DNA of 18,531 nucleotides, taken from contig JAABSN010000058.1 of assembly GCA_011390385.1 (NCBI GenBank), forward strand, positions 1-18,531, read 5' to 3'. The translations under genes and the position numbers were made by a program. The notes beneath the pieces are model-generated. The model saw only the letters and a program-made list of their open reading frames with translations, did no database searches and was not told where the DNA came from. This document shows positions 1 through 8,124 of this stretch, piece after piece (positions within the stretch are counted from its first letter, which is position 1; each line of letters opens with the position of its first letter). Source of the DNA: Thioalkalivibrio nitratireducens (lineage in GTDB: Bacteria; Pseudomonadota; Gammaproteobacteria; Ectothiorhodospirales; Ectothiorhodospiraceae).

Positions 1-1666
1 GCATGCGGCTGCGCAGACTGCCCTTGCCATGGACGACTTCGTCATGGGAGAACGGCAACACGAAGTTCTCGCTGTATGCGTAGAGCATGCCGAATGTAAG
101 CTGGTTGTGGTGATGCGCACGGTACAGAGGATCCTGCTTGAAGTAGGCGAGGGTGTCGTGCATCCAGCCCATGTTCCACTTCATCGTGAAACCAAGGCCG
201 CCGGTCTCCTGGGGACGGCTGACCCCAGGCCAGGCGGTGGACTCCTCGGCGATCATCAGTACTCCGGGGTGATTCGTCTGTATCGTGCGGTTGAGTTCGC
301 GCAGGAAGGCAATGGCTTCGAGGTTTTCGTTGCCACCGTATTCGTTCGGGATCCAGTCGTTGGGTTCGCGCGAGTAATCGAGGTAGAGCATCGACGCGAC
401 GGCATCGACCCGCAAGCCGTCGATGTGGAAATCCTCGATCCAGCACACGGCGCTGGAGAGCAGGAAGTTACGGACCTCGGAGCGCCCGTAGTTGAAGATC
501 AGGGTACCCCAGTCGCGGTGTTCGCCCTTGCGCGGATCCTCGTGTTCGTACAGTGCGGTGCCGTCGAATCGCGCCAGCGCGAAGCTGTCCTTGGGGAAGT
601 GCCCCGGAACCCAGTCCAGCAGGACGCCGATGTTCGCCTGGTGGGCCTGATCGACGAAAGAGCGAAAGTCGTCCGGTGTGCCGAAGCGGGAGGTCGGGGC
701 AAAGAAGCCGGTGCTCTGGTAGCCCCAGGAACCATCGAACGGGTGCTCGGTGATGGGGAGCAATTCGATATGGGTGAAGCCGTGATCGCGCACGTAGGGG
801 ATCAGTCGATTGGCCAACTCCCGGTAGCTCAGAAAGCGGCCGTCTTCGCCCTGCTGCCACGAACCCAAGTGGACCTCGTAAATGCTCAGAGGCCGTTGCT
901 ACCAGGCATAGGGGTCGCGCCGGTGCATCCATGCCGCGTCGTTCCATGTGTACCGAGAGCCGACAAAGACCTTGCTTGCCGTGTTCGGACGAAGCTCGAA
1001 ATGCGCGCCATAAGGGTCGCTTTTCAGGAAGATATGACCGGTATCCCGGTTGCGGATCTCATATTTGTACAGGGTATCGTCCGGTAGCCCGGGGATGAAC
1101 AGTTCCCAGACTCCGCTGCTTCCGTGCACCGTCATGGGGTGGATTCGTCCATCCCAGTGGTTGAAATCACCGACCACGCTGACCCGCTCGGCAGCCGGCG
1201 CCCAGACCGCAAAGCGGACTCCGCCGATACCGTCCCGTGTCTCGAAATGCGCCCCCAGCATGCGGTGGGCGTGCCAGTGGCGCCCTTCGCCGAACAGATG
1301 CCGATCGAAATCGGAGATGTTCAGGGAGAAGCTGTAGGGGTCGATGAACTGTAACGTGCGACCGTTAACCTCGGACCAGAGAACGGTTGGGTGCAGAGGG
1401 CAGTTCGCCAGCGGACCGGTCCATGTGAACAGGCCCGGTAGGTCCGGGTGTGCCGTCATCGGCTCGCGATGAAGTGCGGCGGATTCCCCGTCATTGACCA
1501 TGAGCCAGGCCTCGGCCGCCTGCGGGAGGAAGGTGCGGAAGCAACAGGTTGCATGATCCAGGGCATGGCGCCCCAGCAGCCGATGGGGATCGTGCCAGCG
1601 GGCATTGCGCAGTCGAGTCAGTTCCCCCTCCTGGGCCCGGATGCATTTGTTCAACGCTGTTGTCAT
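1..1666 (-). pseudogene. glgB: 1,4-alpha-glucan branching enzyme GlgB, interrupted by in-frame amber stop; 3' end outside window
   Basis: GlgB makes the alpha-1,6 branch points of glycogen in the cytoplasm. The ATG at 1666 begins MTTALNKC. The N-terminal part has CBM48-like modules (FAVWAPAAERVSVVGDFNHWDG) and ends at a TAG at 901-899 (codon 256) just after DPYAW. The same frame continues with no indel as [31 protein letters not shown] and [19 protein letters not shown]13 catalytic residues fall at about Asp421 ([10 protein letters not shown]), Glu474 (IAEEST) and Asp542 ([10 protein letters not shown]). Their spacings of 53 and 68 residues equal those of E. coli GlgB (405/458/526). The frame stays open to the window edge, so roughly the last 180-200 residues lie outside. 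The TAG replaces a residue in a region with no other damage; CAG (Gln) to TAG is the simplest origin. It may be a recent null mutation, a base-call error or a suppressed codon. As written, translation yields a 255-residue fragment lacking the active site. Confidence 0.9.
899..901 (-). other. In-frame amber (TAG) codon inside glgB
   Basis: The minus strand reads TAT GCC TGG TAG CAA CGG CCT CTG AGC ATT TAC, that is Y-A-W-stop-Q-R-P-L-S-I-Y. Both sides are clearly GlgB and in the same frame. Every other complete gene in the window ends in TGA or TAA except sodB, which ends in TAG. TAG therefore acts as a normal stop here, and general codon reassignment is unlikely. Confidence 0.9.
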
Positions 1667-1772
1667 ACTCACATCTTCTCGGCTGGACGTTGCACTGACG
1701 ATACCGGCAGACTGAAGGCCCGGTCCAATCGTGTGCGGGCCATTCGTTACTCCAAGGCGCAAGGATTATGGC
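1667..1772. promoter_or_regulatory. Divergent glgB/glgC intergenic region
   Basis: This 106-bp spacer must carry the start signals for both glgB (left) and glgC (right). It contains a 6-bp inverted repeat, GGCCCG (1717-1722) and CGGGCC (1736-1741), which could be an operator or a weak hairpin. I could not pick convincing -35/-10 boxes on either strand. The AAGGA at 1761-1765 is the glgC ribosome binding site. Confidence 0.4.
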
Positions 1773-3038
1773 ATGAATCCCCAACCACAACGTTTCGTGA
1801 GCCGGCTGACCCGGGAAACGCTCGCGCTTATCCTTGCGGGTGGTCGGGGCTCGCGGCTCAAGCATTTGACGCTCTGGCGGGCGAAGCCCGCGGTCCCTTT
1901 CGGAGGCAAGTTCCGGATCATCGATTTCCCGCTGTCGAACTGTATCAATTCGGGGATTCGGCGGATCGGCGTACTGACCCAGTACAAGGCGCACTCGCTG
2001 ATCCAGCATGTGCAACGCGGCTGGAGCTTCCTTCGTGGTGAGTTCGGCGAGTTCATCGAGTTACTTCCTGCGCAGCAGCGGATCGAAACTTCGTGGTACG
2101 CGGGAACCGCGGACGCGGTGTACCAGAACATCGATATCATTCGCCAGCATGCCCCGGAGTATGTATTGATTCTGGCCGGTGATCACATCTACAAGATGGA
2201 CTACGGTCAGATGATCGCCTACCACGTCGAGAGCGGAGCCGACATGACGGTCGGTTGCCTCGAGGTGGATCCGGAGCAGGCACGTGCGTTTGGCGTGATG
2301 GCGGTCAATGACACCGGGCGCGTGACCCAATTTCTGGAGAAGCCGGACGAGCCGCCCTCGATGCCCGGAAAGCCGGGCGTGGTACTGGCCTCGATGGGCA
2401 TCTATGTCTTCAATACCGGGTTCCTGTTCGAGCGTCTGATCCGTGACGCTGACGACAGCCGTTCCAGTCATGACTTTGGCAAGGACATCATCCCCGGGAT
2501 CATCGACCGATACAAGGTGATGGCCTATCCCTTCCGTGACGAGAAACATGATGTACAGGCGTACTGGCGCGACGTCGGTACCGTCGATTCGTATTGGGAG
2601 GCGAATCTGGAACTGATCGGCGTGACTCCGGAGTTGAATCTCTACGATAGCGAGTGGCCAATCTGGACGTATCAGGAGCAGTGGCCCCCGGCGAAGTTCG
2701 TGTTCGACGACGACGACCGGCGCGGCATGGCGATCGACTCGATGGTTTCCGGTGGTTGCATCATCTCCGGCAGCACCGTTCGTCATTCGCTGCTGTTTTC
2801 GGACGTTCAGGTGGACACAGGATCGGTCGTCCAGGATTCGGTGATCCTGCCCAGCGTGCATATCGGCCAGAACTGTGAGGTGCGGCGTTGCGTGATCGAC
2901 AAGGGCTGCCAAATCCCTGACGGAATGAAGATCGGTGTCGACGAAAAGGAGGATGCCCGGCATTTCTTCATCTCGCCGAAAGGTGTGCGTGTGGTGACCC
3001 CAGAGATGCTGGGACAGCTCTCGCGTTATGTCCGCTGA
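1773..3038 (+). CDS. glgC: Glucose-1-phosphate adenylyltransferase (ADP-glucose pyrophosphorylase)
   Basis: GlgC makes ADP-glucose from ATP and glucose-1-phosphate, the committed and allosterically controlled step of bacterial glycogen synthesis. The product is 421 aa, the normal length for the family. The N-terminal nucleotidyltransferase domain has [11 protein letters not shown], then [32 protein letters not shown] and [13 protein letters not shown] with catalytic Asp137. FLEKPDEPP holds the glucose-1-phosphate-binding Lys190. Asp137 and Lys190 are 53 apart, as are Asp142 and Lys195 in E. coli. The C-terminal third (from about residue 320) is the left-handed beta-helix with hexapeptide-like repeats ([20 protein letters not shown]). 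I chose the ATG at 1773 because AAGGA lies 7 nt upstream; an in-frame earlier start at 1731 lies in the promoter spacer and lacks such a site. It overlaps the next gene by 11 nt, so it leads an operon. Confidence 0.97.
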   Translation: MNPQPQRFVSRLTRETLALILAGGRGSRLKHLTLWRAKPAVPFGGKFRIIDFPLSNCINSGIRRIGVLTQYKAHSLIQHVQRGWSFLRGEFGEFIELLPAQQRIETSWYAGTADAVYQNIDIIRQHAPEYVLILAGDHIYKMDYGQMIAYHVESGADMTVGCLEVDPEQARAFGVMAVNDTGRVTQFLEKPDEPPSMPGKPGVVLASMGIYVFNTGFLFERLIRDADDSRSSHDFGKDIIPGIIDRYKVMAYPFRDEKHDVQAYWRDVGTVDSYWEANLELIGVTPELNLYDSEWPIWTYQEQWPPAKFVFDDDDRRGMAIDSMVSGGCIISGSTVRHSLLFSDVQVDTGSVVQDSVILPSVHIGQNCEVRRCVIDKGCQIPDGMKIGVDEKEDARHFFISPKGVRVVTPEMLGQLSRYVR

Positions 3039-4761
3039 GCGCGAGACGGAGGCCACGGGGGTGTCCGGGCCGCAACTCGATGTCGTACTGTGCTGGCACA
3101 TGCACCAGCCGCAGTATTTCGAGCAGGCTAGTGCTTCGTATGCGCTTCCCTGGACGTATCTGCACGCGCTGAAGGACTACTCCGACATGGCTGCGCACCT
3201 CGAAGCGGTTCCCGATGCGTGTGCGGTCGTCAACTTCGCGCCGATTCTGCTGGAGCAGATCGCCGATTACGCCGAGCGGGTCGACGCCTACCTCCGTCGG
3301 GATGAGCCTATTCCGGATCCGGTGCTCGCACTGCTGACGTCGGAATCGGTTCCCGACGAACCCGCGGCTCGGGCCGAGATCATTCGTGTCTGCCTGCGTG
3401 CGCACGCGCCACGGATGATTGAACCGAATCCCCTGTTCCGCAGCCTTGCAGAGCTGGGAACCACAGCGCGGGACAACCCGCTGCTGTTGCGCCATCTGGA
3501 CCCGGCATTCTTTCTGGATCTGGCCACCTGCTATCATCTGGCCTGGCTTGGCGCCACAGTGCGCCGGGATCATCCAGAGGTGGAACGATGGCTGGCAGAG
3601 GAAGAGGGGTATGACGCTCGGACGCGCCGTCAGTTACTGGAACTGATCGGGAAGGTTCTTGCCGGCATCATTCCCCGCTATCGCGCGCTGGCGGAAACGG
3701 GACAGGTCGAAATCTCCTTTACCCCGTTCGCGCATCCGATCATACCGCTTCTGCTCGACATCGAGTCGGCGGAGGAAGCGATGCCCGATGTGGTTCTGCC
3801 CAGGCATCGCAGTTACCCGGATGGCGAAGGGCGGGTACGTTGGCATATCGAACGCGGCCTTGCGACGTTCCAAAAACATTTCGGTTTCGCCCCGAAGGGG
3901 TGCTGGCCTTCGGAAGGCAGCGTCAGTACCGCCACGCTGCAGCTGCTGGACGAATACGGCCTGCAATGGGCGGCGAGTGGACAGACGGTACTGGCCAACA
4001 GTCTGGCGGCTCTGCCCGATGCCGACACCGGGCCGCGTGATGGTTGGCTCCATCAGCCCTACCGTATCGACGGCACGCGCCTGCTGACCTTCTTCCGCGA
4101 CGACGGACTTTCGGATGCCATCGGCTTTCGCTATGCAGACTGGCATGCCCGTGACGCGGTGGGCGATTTCATCCATCATCTCGAAAACATCGTCGATGCA
4201 CCGCCGGCAGGTGGTGTGGTGTCGGTCATCCTGGATGGCGAAAACGCCTGGGAATACTACCCGGACAACGGGTTTCATTTCCTTCAGGGCCTGTACCAGC
4301 GCTTGTCGAAGCATCCGCGCATCAATCTGCGCACGTTTGCGGATGTTTGCGCACGCGCAGCGAAAACAACGCCGGTTTTGCCGGCCGTGGTAGCTGGCAG
4401 CTGGGTTTATGGAACGTTTTCGACCTGGATCGGGGATCCCGACAAGAACGCGGGCTGGGACCGCCTGATCGAGGCGAAGCAGGCTGTGGATACCGCGCTG
4501 CGTCAGCACCCCGAACTGCATACCGAGGCACTCCTCGAGCAGCTGGCAATCTGTGAAGGGTCCGATTGGTGCTGGTGGTTTGGTGCCTACAATCCAGCCG
4601 GGTCGGTCAGCGATTTCGAGGCCCTGTACCGTCGGCATTTGGCCGCCCTGTATCAGCGAGCAGGGCTCGCGATTCCGGAGGCCCTGTCAGTCGTACTTTC
4701 GACCGGCGGGGGTGAACCGGCTACAGGAGGAACGATGCGCCGCGGACAGGCCCGTTCGTGA
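3028..4761 (+). CDS. Glycoside hydrolase family 57 protein (alpha-amylase / glucanotransferase type, COG1449-like)
   Basis: This is a 577-aa GH57 enzyme, expected to act on alpha-1,4-glucans in the cytoplasm since no signal peptide is seen. Conserved GH57 regions appear in order: CWHMHQPQY (about residues 22-30), [24 protein letters not shown] with the probable nucleophile Glu296, [13 protein letters not shown] with the probable acid/base in Asp358/Asp363, [12 protein letters not shown], then [20 protein letters not shown] and [13 protein letters not shown] near the C-terminus. Its ATG lies inside glgC in another frame (11-nt overlap), and its TGA overlaps the malQ start by 4 nt, so the three genes are almost certainly translated together. 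Within GH57, amylase, 4-alpha-glucanotransferase and branching activities cannot be told apart by these motifs. Family membership is firm; activity is open. A branching role would be notable given the interrupted glgB, but this family type is distinct from the known GH57 branching enzymes (COG1543), so I do not claim it. Confidence 0.92.
   Translation: MSAERETEATGVSGPQLDVVLCWHMHQPQYFEQASASYALPWTYLHALKDYSDMAAHLEAVPDACAVVNFAPILLEQIADYAERVDAYLRRDEPIPDPVLALLTSESVPDEPAARAEIIRVCLRAHAPRMIEPNPLFRSLAELGTTARDNPLLLRHLDPAFFLDLATCYHLAWLGATVRRDHPEVERWLAEEEGYDARTRRQLLELIGKVLAGIIPRYRALAETGQVEISFTPFAHPIIPLLLDIESAEEAMPDVVLPRHRSYPDGEGRVRWHIERGLATFQKHFGFAPKGCWPSEGSVSTATLQLLDEYGLQWAASGQTVLANSLAALPDADTGPRDGWLHQPYRIDGTRLLTFFRDDGLSDAIGFRYADWHARDAVGDFIHHLENIVDAPPAGGVVSVILDGENAWEYYPDNGFHFLQGLYQRLSKHPRINLRTFADVCARAAKTTPVLPAVVAGSWVYGTFSTWIGDPDKNAGWDRLIEAKQAVDTALRQHPELHTEALLEQLAICEGSDWCWWFGAYNPAGSVSDFEALYRRHLAALYQRAGLAIPEALSVVLSTGGGEPATGGTMRRGQARS
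4725..4761 (+). promoter_or_regulatory. Strong Shine-Dalgarno and 8-codon in-frame mini-ORF at the GH57/malQ junction
   Basis: AGGAGG at 4725-4730 sits 4 nt before an ATG at 4735, in the GH57 frame. From there the frame reads MRRGQARS and stops at 4761, overlapping the malQ GTG start (4758). The malQ GTG itself has no close SD; the AGGAGG is 27 nt upstream. This could load ribosomes that terminate at the overlap and reinitiate on malQ. That role is inferred from spacing only. Confidence 0.4.
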
Positions 4762-6254
4762 ACGGCAGCAGCCCTGTCAATCGCCTGCTGGAAAAACGCC
4801 GATCCGGAGTCATCCTGCACCCCACATCGCTGCCAGGAACGGGGCGCGTGGGACGCATTGGCAACGATGCAGAAGCGTTTCTGGACTGGCTCGAAGAGGC
4901 CGGGTTCAGCGTTTGGCAGATACTGCCAATCAACCCGCCGCAGGCCGATGGTTCGCCCTATGCCTGTGTCTCGGCGTTCGCGGGCGACACGCGGTTGATT
5001 GATCCTGAGCTGATGGCTCGCGATGGCTGGCTTCGCTCGTCGGGCGCGAGAATGCCGTTGGGGCAGGCGCTGTCCGAGGCGCGCATGACGCTGGAGGGGG
5101 CCGGTGGAACGGCGTGGGCGGAGTACATCGCGTTCTGCCGAGCGCAGGCCGATTGGCTGGAGGATTTCGCCCTGTTCTCGGTGATCAAGCGCTTGCAGGG
5201 GAATCGTCCCTGGTGGACGTGGCCGAAGCCCTTGCTGCATCGGACACCGGCACGGTTGGAACAATTGCGGGCAGAGGCTGCGGAGGCCCTCGAGGCCGTG
5301 CGCTTCGCGCAGTTCGTGTTTTTCCGGCAGTGGGCAGCGCTGCGTGCGCAAGCCAATGCCCGTGACATCCTGCTACTGGGTGACATGCCGATCTTCGTCG
5401 CCCATGACTCGGCCGATGTATGGGCCAACCCGGAAGCTTTCGATCTGGACCCGGATGGCCAGCCGGTCACCGTGGCCGGGGTGCCCCCGGATTACTTTTC
5501 GGAAACCGGGCAGCGTTGGGGTAACCCGCATTATCGTTGGGACCGAATGGCTGCCGAGGGCTACGATTGGTGGTTGCGGCGCATTGAATGGGCGCTGGAA
5601 GGTGTGGATGCGCTGCGCATCGATCACTTCCGGGGGTTCGAGGCCTTCTGGTCGATTCCAGCGAGCGAGCCGACGGCGATCGCAGGCGAGTGGAAGCCTG
5701 GGCCTGGTGCCGAGTTGTTCGAGGCTCTGCTGCGGCGCTTCGGTGAGCTGCCATTGCTGGCTGAGGATCTTGGCGTGATCACGGACGAAGTGAACGAACT
5801 GCGCGAACGTTTCGGGTTGCCTGGCATGAAGATTCTGCAGTTCGCGTTCGATGGTGGCGATGCCAATCCGTATCTTCCGGAACATCATGTGGAACGCGGT
5901 GTGGTCTATACCGGAACACATGACAACGACACCACGCGGGGCTGGTTCGACGCGTTACCGCAGCAGGCACGGGACAGAGTGCTGGAAAAGCTGGGTGAGC
6001 CGGAAGGCTCGATGCCCTGGGTGCTGATTCGCGCGGCACTGGCATCACCGGCGCGGCTTGCAATGATTCCGATGCAGGATGCACTGGCGTTGGGCAGCGA
6101 AGCACGACTGAACACGCCCGGTACCACCCAGGGCAACTGGCGCTGGCGCTTCGATTGGTCCGATGTCCCGCCGGAGCGCGCACACGAATTCCGGCTGCTG
6201 AATGAGGAGACGGGGCGTATTGTGCGTCACTCAGCGACCGAGACCGTTTCCTGA
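4758..6254 (+). CDS. malQ: 4-alpha-glucanotransferase (amylomaltase, GH77)
   Basis: MalQ transfers alpha-1,4-glucan segments between malto-oligosaccharides, processing short chains from glycogen turnover in the cytoplasm. The 498-aa product has the GH77 series: GVILHPTSLPG, VWQILPINPP, SPYACVSAFAGD, GDMPIFVAHDSADVWANP, VPPDYFSETGQRWGNPHY, LRIDHFRGFEAFW with nucleophile Asp289, LLAEDLGVIT with acid/base Glu336, YTGTHDNDT with Asp389, and MIPMQDALALGSEARLNTPG. Its compact length matches the bacterial amylomaltase type without the extra N-terminal domain of E. coli MalQ. The start is GTG at 4758, overlapping the GH57 stop as GTGA; an in-frame TGA at 4713-4715 with no start codon between them excludes longer products. 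It is the last gene of the glgC-GH57-malQ operon. Confidence 0.96.
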   Translation: MNGSSPVNRLLEKRRSGVILHPTSLPGTGRVGRIGNDAEAFLDWLEEAGFSVWQILPINPPQADGSPYACVSAFAGDTRLIDPELMARDGWLRSSGARMPLGQALSEARMTLEGAGGTAWAEYIAFCRAQADWLEDFALFSVIKRLQGNRPWWTWPKPLLHRTPARLEQLRAEAAEALEAVRFAQFVFFRQWAALRAQANARDILLLGDMPIFVAHDSADVWANPEAFDLDPDGQPVTVAGVPPDYFSETGQRWGNPHYRWDRMAAEGYDWWLRRIEWALEGVDALRIDHFRGFEAFWSIPASEPTAIAGEWKPGPGAELFEALLRRFGELPLLAEDLGVITDEVNELRERFGLPGMKILQFAFDGGDANPYLPEHHVERGVVYTGTHDNDTTRGWFDALPQQARDRVLEKLGEPEGSMPWVLIRAALASPARLAMIPMQDALALGSEARLNTPGTTQGNWRWRFDWSDVPPERAHEFRLLNEETGRIVRHSATETVS

Positions 6255-6276
6255 CGGCCCCGCACGGTTTTCGTCG

Positions 6277-6297
6277 GGCGGCTCAGCGCTCCGCCCG
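6277..6297. terminator. Weak GC-rich stem between convergent malQ and PLDc_N-like gene
   Basis: GGGCGG (6277-6282) and CCGCCC (6291-6297 region) can pair around a short loop, just past the malQ stop and over the last codons of the convergent small gene. No T-tract follows on either strand, so intrinsic termination is doubtful. Confidence 0.25.
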
Positions 6298-6465
6298 GGG
6301 TCCGAGCAGCAACCAGAGGATGAACCCCAGCAACGGGAGCAGTACCAGAACCACGATCCAAATGACCTTCGCGCCAGTCGACGCGCGGCTCTGTACCGTG
6401 CTGACGACGGCCCAGATGACGAGGACCAGCAACACCAGGCCGAGCAGACCAGAGACTTCAATCAT
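6283..6465 (-). CDS. Small two-helix membrane protein, PLDc_N (phospholipase D-nuclease N-terminal) type
   Basis: This is a 60-aa hydrophobic protein starting MIEVSGLLGLVLLVLV. It has two membrane spans (about residues 3-21 and 34-53) joined by a short polar loop (QSRASTGAKVIW), and the end LLPLLGFILWLLLGPR. The W-I-x-V-x-L-L-P-x-x-G-x-I-x-W-L-L-x-G-P-R pattern is the hallmark of PLDc_N-domain proteins, found alone or in front of cardiolipin synthases and transporters. Its function when alone is unknown. I chose ATG 6465 because AAAGGA lies 6 nt upstream; the adjacent GTG (6468) is too close to that site. It ends 28 nt from the convergent malQ. Confidence 0.75.
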   Translation of the reverse strand: MIEVSGLLGLVLLVLVIWAVVSTVQSRASTGAKVIWIVVLVLLPLLGFILWLLLGPRAER

Positions 6466-6489
6466 CACTTATCCTTTTCCAAATAAAGC

Positions 6490-6518
6490 ATTGAAATATA
6501 ATTTTTTCTTATTGTCCA
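6490..6518 (-). promoter_or_regulatory. Candidate sigma70-type promoter for the PLDc_N-like gene
   Basis: On the minus strand, TGGACA (plus 6513-6518) and TTCAAT (plus 6490-6495) are 17 nt apart. They match the -35 consensus at 5 of 6 and the -10 at 4 of 6 positions. The stretch 6471-6508 is strikingly AT-rich for this GC-rich window. The start codon at 6465 follows closely with its own SD. Confidence 0.4.
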
Positions 6519-7366
6519 CTGAGCCACTGCATCGCGCGTCGCCGTGACTCCAGAAGTTCCGCCTGCTCCATGCGCGCCGCCAGATCCTGACGTAGCCGTT
6601 CTCCGGTTGGATCCCCTCCGGAAGCGGCAAGGCTGGCCCACTTGTGGGCCTCGACGAGGTCCAGCGGCACCGCGTCGCCCCGAGCGTGCAGCAATGCCAT
6701 CCAGCCCTGCATCTCCGGAATTCCGGCCTCGGCTCCGATCTGCACATAGTGTGCGGCACGACCACGGTTGACCGGCACATTACCAACCCCGTTGCTATGG
6801 ATGCGCGCAAGGTAGTACGCCGCTTCGACAATCCCATCCTGCAAGGCACGGTCGAGCAGCTCCCTTGCCTCGCTTGCCCGCTCGGGCCTCAGGCTGGACA
6901 TCGCATCAGAGACCAGCAGTGATGCAAGTGCCAGGCGGGCGCGGCTGTCGTCGCGCTCCTCGATGACGCGACGAAACCACTGTTCACCCTGCATCCGGTC
7001 CGGAGTCAGACCACGTCCCTGGATATACATCCAGCCAACGCGGATTCCATATTCGTTCTCACCGGCCTCGTAGGCCTGAGTGTAATAGGCGAGGGCACGA
7101 TCGGCGTCGGGCTCGACGCCGAGACCCTGCTCGTAAAGCCAGCCGGCAGCCCCCATCGCCTCCACCGAACCATTTTCGGCCGCGTGCTCCAGCCAGCGTC
7201 GTGCCTCGACCAGATCCGGCGGGTCCTGCTCGAGATGCCGTTCGGCCAGTAGACGCTGTTCTTCGGCGCTGAGTTCGGCGGCGTGCTCCGGGCTGAACGG
7301 CTCGGGAGCGGCGGCAACGGGAGTGGCAAGTAGAAAGGTAAGGAACAGAACAACTGCCGTGTGCAT
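6509..7366 (-). CDS. Secreted Sel1-like (TPR-type) repeat protein
   Basis: This 285-aa protein has a signal peptide (MHTAVVLFLTFLLATPVAAA, residues 1-20), so it is periplasmic or secreted. From about residue 50 it consists of Sel1/SLR alpha-helical repeats of 35-40 residues. Clear units are VEAMGAAGWLYEQGLGVEP, GIRVGWMYIQGRGLTP, AAYYLARIHSNGVG and MQGWMALLHARGDAVP followed by AHKWASLAAS. Such repeats mediate protein-protein contacts; no enzyme motif is visible. The start at 7366 has GGAG 8 nt upstream. It ends in TAA and is divergent from the next gene to the right. Sel1 proteins often serve in envelope stress or secretion assembly, but nothing here identifies a partner. Confidence 0.85.
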   Translation of the reverse strand: MHTAVVLFLTFLLATPVAAAPEPFSPEHAAELSAEEQRLLAERHLEQDPPDLVEARRWLEHAAENGSVEAMGAAGWLYEQGLGVEPDADRALAYYTQAYEAGENEYGIRVGWMYIQGRGLTPDRMQGEQWFRRVIEERDDSRARLALASLLVSDAMSSLRPERASEARELLDRALQDGIVEAAYYLARIHSNGVGNVPVNRGRAAHYVQIGAEAGIPEMQGWMALLHARGDAVPLDLVEAHKWASLAASGGDPTGERLRQDLAARMEQAELLESRRRAMQWLSGQ

Positions 7367-7443
7367 GAATCCGGCTCCGATGCCAGTGGAACACCTCTAT
7401 GCTACCGTTTACCGAGTCGCCCTGCACAAGAGAAGCCAATTCG

Positions 7444-8118
7444 GTGGAACAACCTTCAAGCAAGATGCAAGACCGCGCTTCGCGACGACCCTGGATATTG
7501 GTGACCGTGCTCGTCGTGTTGTTGATCCTGGCAGCCGGCTGGATCACCTACCTGCTGTACGCACAGCGCCAGGGTACAGTGACCCTGAGTGCCGAGGAAC
7601 AAACGGCGCTGGATCTCAAACTGCAACAGGTTGGAATGGCAGCCGGCCTTGGTGGTGCATCGGCACAGGCGCCCAATAGGGAATCGCAGGCGGATGCCGA
7701 GGGTGCCCTGATCCCCGAAGCGTACGAAGAGGACCCGGCCCGGCGCCAGATTCGGTTCTCCGAGCGTGAGCTCAATGCCGCCATTGCCCGTGACCCGGCG
7801 TTGGCTGGCCGTGCTGCGGTGCGGCTTTCGCCCGGGCAGGTCAGTGCCAGCTTTCTGGTCGACGTGCCTGAGGAATTGCCGCTTTTGGGTGGCCGTAGCC
7901 TGAGGATTCGGACTGGCGTGCAATTGCTGACTCGTGATGGACGGATCGAGGCGCGGCTGCTTGGGGTCAGTATTGGTGGCGTTCCGGTGCCGGATGCCTG
8001 GCTTGGTGGCTTCAAGGGCAGCGATCTCCTCGCCACCAGTGGTTTGGGTCAGCTGGGTGCGGGAATCGAGGCGCTGGAGGTGGTGGAAGGGGAACTCGCC
8101 CTGCGTCTGGCGCCGTGA
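7444..8118 (+). CDS. Unrecognised single-pass membrane-anchored protein
   Basis: I do not recognise this gene. With GTG at 7444 the product is 224 aa. It has a basic N-terminus, one membrane span (WILVTVLVVLLILAAGWITY, about residues 17-36), a polar linker rich in Ala/Gln/Glu (about 60-95), and a C-terminal domain with RQIRFSERELNAAIARDP, LLGGRSLRIRTGVQL and GVPVPDAWLGGFKGSDLL. The layout (N-in anchor, linker, extracytoplasmic beta-rich domain) loosely recalls YpmS/DUF2140 or other lipid-binding-like anchored domains, but I cannot confirm that. GTG 7444 is preferred for AAGAGAAG 8 nt upstream; ATG 7399 and ATG 7465 are in-frame alternatives without a good SD. It converges on the SIMPL gene with 6 nt between stops. 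Confidence 0.7.
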   Translation: MEQPSSKMQDRASRRPWILVTVLVVLLILAAGWITYLLYAQRQGTVTLSAEEQTALDLKLQQVGMAAGLGGASAQAPNRESQADAEGALIPEAYEEDPARRQIRFSERELNAAIARDPALAGRAAVRLSPGQVSASFLVDVPEELPLLGGRSLRIRTGVQLLTRDGRIEARLLGVSIGGVPVPDAWLGGFKGSDLLATSGLGQLGAGIEALEVVEGELALRLAP

Positions 8119-8124
8119 CCGGCG

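Noticed and set aside
899..901. Amber codon as a recoded amino acid (pyrrolysine or reassigned TAG)
   Set aside because: sodB ends in TAG at its exact family C-terminus, no pyl genes are visible, and GlgB has no conserved special residue at this place.
29..1087. Long plus-strand open frame (352 codons) over glgB
   Set aside because: It is antisense to the GlgB catalytic domain. Such long antisense frames are common in GC-rich genes, and its product has no recognisable motif.
3634..4638. 334-codon minus-strand frame over GH57
   Set aside because: Antisense shadow of a well-supported GH57 gene; no motifs.
6469..6508. AT-rich stretch as an intrinsic terminator
   Set aside because: The T-run on the plus strand has no GC stem before it in the right orientation, and the A-run on the minus strand cannot serve. 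A promoter is a better reading.
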